A stretch of DNA of 64,000 nt from Arachis hypogaea (taxonomy: Eukaryota; Streptophyta; Magnoliopsida; Fabales; Fabaceae): NCBI RefSeq assembly GCF_003086295.3, contig NC_092044.1, positions 68,329,213 through 68,393,212 of the forward strand, in the 5' to 3' direction. The notes below the pieces were generated by a model. That model was not told the origin of the DNA and did no database searches. It saw nothing but the letters and a program-made list of their open reading frames with translations. Shown piece by piece: positions 20,132-30,289 of the stretch (within the stretch, counting starts at the first letter, position 1; every line of letters begins with the position of its first letter). A program made the translations under genes and the position numbers.

Positions 20132-20168
20132 AGCATGAGGACATGCTAATGTTTAAGTGTGGGGAGAT
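20132..20168 (+). promoter_or_regulatory. AGGA hairpin plus polypurine tract before the G1 3' LTR
   Basis: AGCATG-AGGA-CATGCT (20132-20147), then AATG and TTTAAGTGTGGGGAGA up to the LTR start. This is the presumptive plus-strand primer (PPT). Confidence 0.82.
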
Positions 20169-21623
20169 TGATAAACCAGTATTTTATGGTTTATCTTGTG
20201 CTCAATTGAGTGGTTTTTATCAAGTCCCTGCACACTTATTCATACAATTTGCATAGTTTTACAATTCCTTCCTAGTTTTGTTCTACAATTGAAAACTTGC
20301 TTCATAAGCCCTTAAATTGTGTGTTTTAATTCCCTTTTATACCATTCGATGTCGTGACCTGTGCGTTAAGTGTTTTTAGGCTTTATAGGGTAGAAATGGC
20401 TTAGAGGATGGAGAGGAAGCTTGCATAAATGGAAGAAGCACAAGAATTAAAGGAGATAACCAGCAAAGAGCGACGCATGCGCGTACCTGATGCATGCGCG
20501 TGAATTGGAGTTCGCACGGCGACGCGTGCGCGTGCCTGACGCATACGCGTGACCTGCGAGTATGACCAGCGACGCGTACGCATGACTGACGCGTACGCGT
20601 GACATGCGCTGCCTACAAAAAATGCTGGGTGCAATTTTGGGCCGAGTTTGGACCTAGTTTTCAGCCCAGAAACACAGACTAGAGCCAGGGACAAGCAGAG
20701 AGTCAACACACATTCTCATTCCCATAGTTTTAGTTTTAGATTGGAATCTTAGAGAGAAATTACTACTTCTTTTAGGTTTTCCTGACATTCATAGATTTCT
20801 AGTTTTGATGCTTTTGATGTTTTTGCTTTGGATATTGAGAAGAGTCACTACCTCCGTTGAAGTTGCTATTGTAGTATGTTTCCTTATTCCTTTACTCTTT
20901 TAATTTCCCATTAATCCTGTTTAGATAAGGATGTTGCATTTTGGAATTTATTAATGCAAAGAATTATTTTTATCTTTAATTAATTTTTAGTTCCTATTTT
21001 ATCTAATTTATCATGTCTTCTTCTTATAAGTTTGTGAAGCTTGTACTCATGTCAACGGAGTAGACTCCCAACTTGACTTGGGGGTTGATTAAAAGGAGAC
21101 CCTTGAGTTGAAATACTCAAGTGATTAGTTAAATTGAAAGTTGTTGGCTAACTCTCTAGACACTAACGCTAACCCTTCCCAAGGAAGAGGATTAGGACTT
21201 GTGAATAAGAGTTCGCTCAATCATTTGACTTTCCTTTATTTAGTAACTGTTAACTAAGTGAAAACAACAACCTCTTGCTATTCGACTTGGGAAAATCCAA
21301 CAAGGATAGAACATCCAATTAATCTACCACCGGTCAAGGCTTTTACTTTGAATATATAAATCGCTTTTAATTCACATTGCTTTAATTTACCATCATTAAA
21401 TTTTCTGTTCCTCAACTCTAAAAAATTTCTCGGAAACCCCTGACTAATAAAATAGCACTCTTTTGTCAACTCGTTGGGAGACAACCTGTAATTTCTACTC
21501 CCAGTATTTTTATTCTAAAATTGTGACAACCATTTTTAAATTGATAAGCGGATTTTCGTCGGTTAGAAACTGTACTCGCAACATTATTTCTATACTAATT
21601 TCTTAATCGGCTAATTTTCGCCA
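20169..21623 (+). repeat. 3' LTR of G1
   Basis: Begins TGATAAACCAGTATTTTATG and ends near CTAATTTTCGCCA, about 1455 bp. Paralogous LTRs lie at 31742-33215 and, in part, 27808, 33833, 49105 and 56295. It holds ACGCGTACGCGT palindromes at 20470-20610. The exact 3' end is assigned from the CA terminus and the abrupt change to a different LTR's interior. Confidence 0.8.
20470..20610. repeat. ACGCGT palindrome array in G1 LTR
   Basis: Four pairs of forms such as GCGACGCGTACGCATGACTGA and ACGCGTACGCGTGAC occur in tandem within 140 bp. The motif matches the array in the G1 post-pol spacer (2873-3385). The minus-strand ORF crossing it is an artefact. Confidence 0.88.
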
Positions 21624-22770
21624 CGTCGTGTGCGTACGCACAAGTCCTAGCGCGTGACTCATTTATTACAAATCGCTAGGGGCAATTTTTTGGCCTCTAG
21701 AGTCCAGTTTTGGACCTTCTAAGGCTGATTGAGTGCTATACCAAAGAAGCCCTCTTTCCATGCGAAGGGGGGAGCAATTAGGGTTAGTTTAGCATCATGT
21801 ATTTCATTTTCTAGAGAGAGAAGCTCCCCCTTCCCTCTAGAACTAGGGTTTCTTAGCTTAATTTCCTTGTAATTTCTCTCCTTAATTCTAGTTTTCATCT
21901 AGTTTCTTCTACTTTTCTTTACTTTATTGTCTTAATTTCCTTAGTTTATCTTGTTAATTTCTCTATTTTGTCACTTTTATGTTTATGGATACTCTTGTTA
22001 ATTTTAATTTTCAATTAATGCAATTTATGTTTTACGTTCATTTAATGCTTCCTTTAGTTGTTGTTATCATTTTCTTGCTTTTGGTTGTTAGCTTTTATTT
22101 TTAATGTAATTTAATATTATTTTATTTTCATGCACACCAAGTATTTGATAAAATGCTTGGCTTATTGATAAAATGCTTGGCTTAGTTTTTACTTAGTCTT
22201 TCTTCACTCTTGGCTTGGAATTGATGAATTTGGTGACCCAAGAGTCATTGATGTCCATTCTTGTTTGATATATTAGAGTAGTTAGTTGATTTGGTTTTCT
22301 TTGACTCTAAGTGACCCAATAGTGTTGACTAGGACTTAGGGATTGGAATCAACTATGCTTATTTGACTTATCCTCGATGTAGGGTTGACTAAGTAGGATT
22401 AACTCTTCAAAATCATCATGTGTTTGTGGTCAATGGCTATGATAGGTAACCTTAGCTCTCAATTACTTGCCAAGAGGTTTCCTGCATTTGAATTTTCCTT
22501 TCCTTGCATTTTATTACTCTGACTTTTATTGCTTTGACTTTTAATTCTTTGCATGCTTGTTTCATTTCTTGCTATTTACATTTCTTGCTTCTATTGTCAT
22601 CCAACCACCAATTTCCCTCATAGCCAATAATATAACACTCAATTGCAACTCCTAGGGAAGACGACCCGAGGTTTAATTACTCTTGGTTATTTTTATTTGA
22701 ATTTAACATTTGATTGATGTTCAATTGTTGAGTTTGGACTATACTTGCAATGGACAAATTCTATTTTTAG
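21624..22770 (+). repeat. G-type LTR fragment (3' two-thirds), 5' part replaced by G1
   Basis: Starts inside an ACGCGT-type array (CGTCGTGTGCGTACGCAC) and runs through 'GGGGGAGCAATTAGGGTTAG' and AGAGAGAAGCTCCCCC to 'GACGACCCGAGGTTTAATTA'. It then breaks near 22760-22800, before a complete LTR end. G1 appears to have inserted in its array. A 'GATAAAATGCTTGGCTTA' stretch is locally duplicated at about 22149-22186. Confidence 0.72.
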
Positions 22771-24799
22771 TTTGAAAATCCAAACCTATGCTTTTGGGCA
22801 TTGTCAACAACCCTCCATCGAAGTTTAATTTGTTTGTCACTTAAGCAAACCCAATAAAAACTAAGAGTGTTTAAACCTCGGGTCATCTCTCAAGGCATTG
22901 CATAAAAGTATGCATATTATTTGTTATGGGTGTATATTTTGGGGTTTTGGGTTTGATAAATAAGAAAATAAACTAATAACTAAGAAACTATAAATGCTAA
23001 AATATACTCATGGCAAGGATCAAGAGTCAAGGTTTCCTATCATGGACCATTGACCACAACATGGTGATTACAAAGGATTAATTCCACTTAGTTGTCCTCT
23101 AACATCGGAGGGATAAGTCAAGTGGACATAATTGGTCCTAGAACCAACTAAAAACCCTAAATCACCAATGAAACTGGACATCAATGATCTCAAGGGACCT
23201 AAGTCCTCAATCACAAGCCAAGAGTATAAAAATATACTCTAAAATCTAACTAAGTATTTTATCAAATACTTGGAAGCCATAAAAGGAAAGCAAGGTAAAT
23301 TAACAAGAAATATAAAATCTACAACTACCCAAAGCAAGAAAATGACAAAGAAGTCATAAACATAAAAGTGACAAAATAAAGGAAATAGCAAATGAAACTA
23401 AAAGAACAAAGATGTAAGAACAATAAATTGCAAGAAAACTAAATCAAAGAAACAATTAAACCTAAACCTAAGAGAAATCCATCCTGAAATGTACCCTAAT
23501 TCTAATGAGAATAGAGAGCTACTCTCTCTAGAATATGACTGGTGCACGAAATCACAATCACACTTTTACAATTCCGCACAACTAACCAGCAAGTGCACTG
23601 GGTAGTCCAAGAAATACCTTACGTGAGTTAGGGTCGATCCCACGGAGATTGTCGGCTTGAAGCAATCTATGGTTATCTTGTAACTCTTAGTCAGGATATC
23701 AATAATTCTCAGATTTAATTGTAAAAAGTAAAAGAACATGAAATAAATACTTGTTTTGCAGTAATAGAGAACAGGTTGAGGTTTTGGAGATGCTATATCT
23801 TCTGAATCTCTACTTTCCTACTGTCTTCTTCTTCATGCACGCAATGCTCCTCCCATGGCAAGCTATATGTTGGGTTTCACCGTTGTCAATGGCTGTCTCC
23901 CATCCTCTCAGTGAAAATGTTCAACGCGCTCTGTCACAGCACGGCTATTCATCTGTCGGTTCTCGATCATATCGGAATAGAATCCAGTGATTCTTTTTGC
24001 GTCTGTACCTCCAGAAAATCTACTTCGAGTGCAGGGAGGTCAGAATCCAACAGCATCTGCAGTCCTTTTTCAGCCTCTGAATCAGATTTTTGCTCAGGTC
24101 TCTCAATTTCAGCCAGAAAATACCTGAAATCACAGAAAAACACACAAACTCATATTAAAGTCCAGAAATGTGATTTTTAATTAAAAACTAATAAAAACAT
24201 AATAAAAACTAACTAAAACATACTAAAAATATACTAAAAATAATGCCAAAAAGCGTATAAATTATCCGCTCATCAATGACCTAAAGCCTGTTACTAAACT
24301 ATCCTAATTGCTCCCCCATTTCCTTCTTGATTTTGGTTTCAAATACTTCAAAAATGAGTTGGATTTGGGCCTAAAGCAGCTCAGAAATCGCCCCCAGCAT
24401 GTTCCTTTAATGAGGTCACGTGACTAGTGTCATGCGCACACGTGATTGCTTGGCAAAATTTCTTGGTCACACATACGCATGGGTAACGCATGCACGTCGC
24501 TATGATTTTCACAAATCCTCATTTCTTCATGAATTCTCCACTTTGAATGCTTTTTCTTCACTTCTTCAATCCAATCCTTGCCTTCTAACCCTGGAATCAC
24601 TCACAAACATATCAAGGCATTAAGTGGAATCAAAGTGGATTAAATTTAACTAATTAAAACCCTAAAAAGCATGTTTTCAACCATAAAGCACAATTAGGAG
24701 AAATTCATAAACCATGCTATTTCATTGAATAAATGTGAGAAAAGTTAATAAAATCCACCAAATTCAATACAAGATAAAGCATAAAATTGTGGTTTATCA
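22771..24799 (-). repeat. Minus-strand G-type LTR, truncated at its 3' end, split by an F-type solo LTR
   Basis: On the minus strand it begins TGATAAACCACAATTTTATG at 24799. It includes a decayed ACGCGT array (about 24415-24505) and ends around 22780, fused tail to tail with the preceding plus-strand fragment. The two parts (22771-23539 and 24281-24799) are contiguous once the solo LTR and one ATGAC copy are removed. Confidence 0.75.
23540..24275 (-). mobile_element. F-type solo LTR, internally deleted, perfect TSD ATGAC
   Basis: On the minus strand it begins TGATGAGCGG (24275) and ends CGTGCACCA (23540). It is flanked by ATGAC at 23535-23539 and 24276-24280. At 736 bp it lacks roughly 790 bp of the middle of the LTR; the junction is near 24006, where GTCTGT meets CTCCAGAAAATC. 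The TATA box and U3 palindromes are gone. The ORFs at 23751-24180 are LTR artefacts. Confidence 0.93.
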
Positions 24800-26798
24800 C
24801 CACGCTTACGCGTTACCCACATATACGCGTTTGTTTGAATTTCATTATCCATGACGCGAAGAGCCCTAGCTCACTCGCGTCCCCTTTTCTCTTCTCCCTC
24901 CAATGTCTCTGCTTCCTTTTCTAGCATACCTCCATTATCAACACCACCTTTCACAATCACTTCACAACCTCAAAGCCGGCGAGCCACCACCGCCCACCAC
25001 CCCTGAACCCTCTTCTTCTTTTTCTTTCTTTCTTTATCCCTCTTTACTCTCTCGTCACCCCTGCCAACCACACACAACCTCACTAATGCGACCACTCCCT
25101 TGCCACCGGTGACACTGCACCAACCACCACCTTCCCTATGCTTTCTCCTCTCTTTTTTTGTTCTTCCATTCCCTTCCCCTTCCGCTGTAACACACAAGAA
25201 CAGGGACTTCCCCTATATATCATGTTCTTCCCCAGTTTATATTCCTCTGCGTCACTGTTGACTGTAAGCACCGTGCACTGCCACCTACAGCCGCCTTTGG
25301 GTCGGTATTGTTTTGCTTCCACAATCTCCCCCTGTCCAGTCTATTTTTTTATTCTACTTCCCCCTTTCTAGGTTTTAATTTCCTTTTCCTCCAATTTTTA
25401 TTAGTTCTGTTAATTACTTCAATTATTTTTCAGTCTCTGTTAGGTTAAATTAGTTAGAGATGCATGTTTACTTAGTTCTAGGTGGTTGGCGAATCTGGCA
25501 ATGGTTAGTAGATTTTTTCTAGGCCTAATTGATGCTGCTGCATGACTATAATTGCTAATTTATCCTTGTTAATGGCTGATATCATCTCTTGTTTCGACTG
25601 AGCAATGATGATCATGGCCTTATTTTGCTTATTTGTGAATTGCTACTGATTGCCGCTTTTGCTTGTTGCTGTCTAATTCATATGAATTTATTGTGATTTG
25701 TGCTTGGTTGATTTATCTTGAGTTCATATGGATTGTTGTTGCTGTTTGTTTAAATTTGGGAACATCTAATTTACTACCGGAAAGCTGCCAAAATTTTTTT
25801 GAAATTTGTGTTAATTGATTCTGATTTGTTAATTAAGTTGGTAATTTGTTGCTTCCGTTTTGTTTTGTTATCAATTCAATTAATAAATTGTACGGTCAGC
25901 ATTTCTGTTTCTTTTGGTTCCCTTATGTTGCATTATATAATTGGTTGCAACAAGGAACTATTCGACGGATTTTTGTGTCAAATAGACCCTTGTTGGCCAA
26001 TTGTCTTTGAACCTCCCCTATGGTTTGAATCTTCAAGTTTAGGTCAAAATATTTTTCCTTCATGCTTTGTTTTCAATTCTTTTCTTCAACCATTGAAGTC
26101 CATGTTTTCTAACTTCTCTTATTGACCTAATCTTGTTCATTGTTAACTGAGGTTCTTTTAATTTGTGACAATTGGTGCATTTTCACTTTTGTAACCAAGT
26201 GCATAAAATTTGTCTTCAATGAATTTTGGGTTACATTAAGTGCTATATTCAACCTTTTCACACCAATCTTACAAATTTAGTGATCAAACACATTGATGAT
26301 TGATTTTTCCTTTTTGTGCTTATTTTGCCTTATTCAATTCATCATCAATGCTTGCATTACATTACATGAATGTGATTTGCTTGTTCTTGATTGTTTTTTA
26401 ACATTTTCTTAATTTAAGAACAATATTGGCTATGTATTTAACATTTAACTTTCTTTCTTTCTCTAACTTTTGGTTTCTAACTAACTTTTTAACTTTTCTT
26501 TTTTATTTTCCTTTTGAACTAACTCTTTTATTATTCTTTTAATGCATAGCAATTTTATTTCTTAAAGAACAAGCTATTTGAATTTCTTTGTACATAAATA
26601 CTTGGAATGTGAATTCTGACTGAATTCAGTTTCCTTTTTCATTCCATCCCAAGTTAATTTCAATTTTACTTACTCACTTCATACATAAGCTTTTAATTCC
26701 TCTGTTTTCTATCTCTTGCCTGCCTATCATATTATTTTTGCCTTACATGCCTTAGCTTACATGTGATATCCCATTTCATGTGAATTTTCTTTTTCAAG
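24800..26798 (+). other. G2 post-pol spacer and pyrimidine-rich leader
   Basis: Starts with diverged ACGCGT palindromes (ACGCTTACGCGT, ATACGCGT; to ~24880), then a CT-rich tract (~24880-25430) and AT/T-rich sequence, ending at the post-pol ATG 26799. The layout matches G1 2873-4222. The Pro/Ser-rich and Lys/Arg-rich ORFs on the two strands at 24903-25371 come from the CT-rich composition and are rejected as genes. Confidence 0.65.
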
Positions 26799-27807
26799 AT
26801 GTCTAACAGAAAAGTAAAAGGCAAGGCTAAGGCCACCTCAAGTAAAAGGAAAAGATCACAGCCATCCCCTGGGAGGCAACTTACTGCGAAGGAGAAGGCT
26901 GATCAAGCTATTCCTTTCTCCGACCTAGTAAAGTTTGCCAACCTCTACTGTGAATTGAAGTTTTCGCAATTTCTGCAGAAGTGGAACCTCCACGAAGAGA
27001 GGGAACTTCAGGTACCAACCGACATGACTTAGTTTACTGAGTGTCAGATTGAGCAGTGTGGTTGGATATTCTTGGACAGAGAGTTGCTTAGAGTAAACTC
27101 ATCTTGGGTCCGGAAATTCTATTGTAACTATTACTGGGCGACCCTTGATGCAGTTCAGCTCCGAGGCAAGCAGATTTTGGTCACAGAGGAGGCAATTGTT
27201 TCAGCCAAAAATTAGTGATAAAGATGATTTCCATAAGGCTGAAGAGGCAATTAAGCTTATAAAGTTTGACTGGGATGCAGTACTCCGTACTATTGCTATT
27301 CATCTTGATGTTCAGTGGGTATTTAAAACATCAAAACCGACTCCATGGGGCATCAAAGTTGATCATCTGTCCATTGAAACTAGGGTATGGTAACAGATCC
27401 TGAGTAATTACGTCATGCCTAGCACTCATGAGTCTGAGGTCCCAACAGACATGGTTGTGCTTATATGGTATGTCCTGGAAAGGAAGGAACTATACCTTCT
27501 AAGATTCATTAGGAGATATATGGCCCAAGCCTACATCAGAGGCAGACTACTATTCCCATGTTTGATCACATAGATGGCTTACCAGGTTGAGGTACCCTGG
27601 GAGCCGGGAGATGAGACATCGACAGTTGCCGGCAAAAAAAGAAAGTTATTCTGCACAGCAGCTGCTTCAGACTTTTGAGGTCGCAAAGCAGCAACGACTA
27701 CCCCTACAGAGGTGGCCACATCCTCAATAGTAGTAGGACCTTCAGCAGCACCTTTAGCACTTTCTATACCAGCAGCACCATCATCTACATCACGCCCGAT
27801 ATACCGC
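26799..27807 (+). pseudogene. G2 post-pol ORF (putative plant transposon protein type), N-terminal part
   Basis: ATG 26799, with a Lys/Arg/Ser-rich start (MSNRKVKGKAKATSSKRKRS) and then the family block FANLYCELKF, as in G1. Further on come CGWIFLDRELL, WVRKFYCNYYW, KLIKFDWDAVLRTIA and RFIRRYMAQAYIRGRLLFPC. A region rich in Ala/Pro/Ser/Thr follows. Lesions: TAG at 27030, stops and a frameshift near 27210-27216, a stop after 27390, and further stops. Interrupted at 27807 by G3; it resumes at 33221. DNA binding via the basic N-terminus would be speculation. Confidence 0.8.
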
Positions 27808-28123
27808 TGATGCACCACTATTTCGTAGTACATCTTGTACTTAATTGAGTGGATTTTATCCACTATTCTCACACTTATTCATACAATTTGCATGATTTTA
27901 CAATTCCTTCCCAATTTTGTTCTATGATTGAAAACTTGCTTCCTAAGCCTTTAAATTGTGTACTTTTAAACCCCCTTTATACCATTCAATGCCGTGATCT
28001 GTGCGTTAAGTGTTTTCAAGCTATATAGGGCAGGAATGGCTTAGAGGATGGAGAGGAAGCTTGCACAAATGGAAGGAGCACAAGAATTAAAGGAGATAAC
28101 CAGCGAGGAGGGACGTGTGTGCG
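27808..28123 (+). repeat. 5' LTR remnant of G3
   Basis: TGATGCACCACTATTTCGTA..., closely matching the first ~316 bp of the 3' LTR at 31742. It stops at the first bases of the ACGCGT array, where it meets F-type LTR sequence at the shared bases GCGT (28121-28124). Confidence 0.88.
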
Positions 28124-29503
28124 TTTAACGCCAGCATTCTGCCATATTCTGGCGTTAAACGCCAGAAACAAGTTGCAAAGCAGAGTTAAACGCCAGAAAC
28201 AAGTATCAAACTGGCGTTTAACTCCAAGGAAGACTTCTACACGTGAATGCTTCAATGCTCAGCCCAAGCACACACCAAGTGGGCCCGGAAGTAGATTTCT
28301 GCATCATTTACTCATTTCTGTAACCCTAGTAACTAGTTTAGTATAAATAGAACTTTTTACTATTGTACTAGGGGTCTTTGACCATATCTTTGATCAGTTT
28401 TATGCTATCTTAGACTTTTGTGGAGGTTGGCCATTCAGCCATTCCTACCCTATTTTCACTTATGTATTTTCAACGGTGGAGTTTCTACACACCATAGATT
28501 AAGGTGTGGAGCTCTGCTGTTCCTCGAGTATTAATGCAAAGTACTACTGTTTTCTATTCAATTCATGCTTATTCTTATTCGAAGATATCCATTCGCACAC
28601 AAGTACATGATGAATGTGATGATTATGTGACACTCATCACCATTCTCACTTATGAACGTGTGATTGACAACCACTTCCGTTCTACATGAAGACAAGCTTG
28701 AATGTATATCTCTTGGGTTTCTAATCAACGATTCACATCAACTCCCCTCTGACAATGGGGCATCTGAATATGAGATTAGAGCCTCCGTGGTATAAGCTAG
28801 AATCAATTGGCAGCATTCTTGAGATCCGGAAAGTCTAAACCTTGTCTGTGGTATTTCGAGTAGGATCTGTGATGGGATGACTGTGACGAGCTTCAAACTC
28901 GCGACTGTAGGGCGTGGTGACAAACGAAAAAGGATAGTAAATCCTATTCCTACACGATCGAGAACTAACAGCTGATTAGCCATACGATATCTGTGCATGG
29001 TATTTTTCATCCAAGACGTGCAATCTGACAGTTAATTAACCGTACAGAAACCGTAGAGGACCATTTTCACTGAGAGGACGGAAAGTAGCCATTGACAATG
29101 GTGACACCCAACATACAGCTTGCCATAGAAAAGAGTATGAAGAATTGGATGAAGGCAGTACGAAAGCAGAGATTCAAGAGGGATAAAGCATCTCCATACA
29201 CTTATCTGAAATTCCCACCAATGAATTACATAAGTATCTCTATCTTTATTTTATATTTTACTTATCTTTTAACTTATTAAAACTCCATAACCATTTGAAT
29301 CCACCTGACTGAGATTTACAAGGTGACCATAGCTTGCTTCAAGCCGAATATCTCCGTGGGATCAACCCTTACTCACGTAAGGTTTATTACTTGGACGACC
29401 CAGTGCACTTGCTGGTTAGTTTTGCGAAGTTGTGAAAAAGAGTGATATTACAATTGTGCGTACCAAGTTGTTGGTGCCATTGAGATCACAATTTCATGCA
29501 CCA
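28121..29503 (+). repeat. F-type LTR fragment (F-A subfamily) inside G3
   Basis: Starts mid-U3 in the palindromes (GCGTTTAACGCCAG; 28121-28225) and ends ATTTCATGCACCA. It shares subfamily features with the F-A LTR: the 'CAACGGTGGAGTTTCTACAC' segment and a double 3' end, in which GTGCGTACCA plus PBS-like TTGGTGCCATTG precede the true end. Two short minus-strand and several plus-strand ORFs here are artefacts. The 5' part is missing because of the fusion with the G3 LTR. Confidence 0.85.
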
Positions 29504-30129
29504 GCATCGCATGCCCCGCATGGTTAAACCAGAACGCCACCAGATTTTACTTATCCACTCTCTCCCAATCCTAATTTCATCTTCATTCTTCTTCTTCTCT
29601 CTCTCTTACTTTCCTCTCTCCTTTTCTTCTTTTCTCTTCCTTTCTCACTTTCTTCTCTTTCCTTCTCATTCTTATTCTATTTCATTCTCTTTTACATATT
29701 GCATTTTTTTACGTTCTTTCATTGCATTTTAATTTTGTTCATGCCTTTATCTTCTTTTCTCGTTTCTTCTTTTATAATTGGTGTTAAATGTTCTTATTCA
29801 ACTGTTGTATCTTTTTCTTGTATTATTTTGGTGCTTAGTGACTTGTTTTATATTGTTGGGTGACATTAATTCTAAGTCAATGCTACTCCTTTATGATACT
29901 TGTATTCTTTTTGCATTGATATGAACTTATACCATTTTTCGTACCCACTCTCCCCCATTATTGCAAATTTTTGCACTATTGCTATGCCATCTGCTTCTAC
30001 TGCTTTCTCACTTGCATGTTGTAGCTACCATGTAGTTGAGACCCCCACTATTCGGCATTACCCCACCCATACTTTATTTGTTTCCTTATCTTTCTGGGTT
30101 ACTTTTCTTCTTTTTCTTCTTCTTTCAGG
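29504..30129 (+). other. G3 spacer and pyrimidine-rich leader
   Basis: Begins with a diverged palindrome remnant (GCATCGCATGCC), then a CT-rich tract (29555-29710) and T-rich sequence ending CTTTCAGG before ATG 30130. Equivalent to 3386-4222 of G1. No gene. Confidence 0.6.
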
Positions 30130-30275
30130 ATGGCCATCAAGAAAGGAAATGAAAAACTTTAAATGGGGCGCACAAACAAGTTCCTGAGCATAATCTTTGG
30201 AGAAAAGCAGTAGTCGTCGCTCACAACCCCTGTCCAGTTGCACATCTTTGCATGCACCGAGGACGGTGCAATCTT
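30130..30275 (+). pseudogene. G3 post-pol ORF remnant, internally deleted
   Basis: ATG 30130 starts MAIKKGNEKL, similar to the G1 start (MGTKKGKEK), and hits TAA at 30160. Almost all of the ORF is deleted, and sequence corresponding to the last codons resumes by about 30250. Only about 145 bp of an ORF normally over 1 kb survive. Confidence 0.7.
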
Positions 30276-30289
30276 TAAGTGTGGGGAGG
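30253..30289 (+). promoter_or_regulatory. AGGA hairpin plus TTTAAGTGTGGGGAGG, first copy in G3
   Basis: TGCACCG-AGGA-CGGTGCA (30253-30270), a perfect 7-bp stem. The tract TTTAAGTGTGGGGAGG follows at 30274-30289. The stem differs from the G1 copy (GGCACGG) yet pairs perfectly. Confidence 0.78.

Larger units (their letters stand above)
2654..21623 (+). mobile_element. G1: G-type Athila-like element, 3' half, interrupted by F-B
   Basis: Outer element of a nested set. Visible order: the last codons of pol (2654-2700), an ACGCGT-rich spacer, a post-pol ORF (4223-5417), the F-B insertion (5418-18617), the rest of the ORF (18618-18706), a 1.45-kb 3' region and the 3' LTR (20169-21623). The left end is replaced by F-A and lies outside the window. 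The right end abuts another G-type LTR inside that LTR's own ACGCGT array. Confidence 0.85.

Noticed and set aside
24903..25371. Pro/Ser-rich and Lys/Arg-rich ORFs on opposite strands
   Set aside because: They lie in the CT-rich leader before the G2 post-pol ORF; the opposite-strand pairs reflect pyrimidine composition.
25799..26125. 108-residue ORF before the G2 post-pol ORF, possible host gene
   Set aside because: It starts from a non-ATG or T-rich context inside the G-type spacer, has no known motif, and has no counterpart in G1 or G3.
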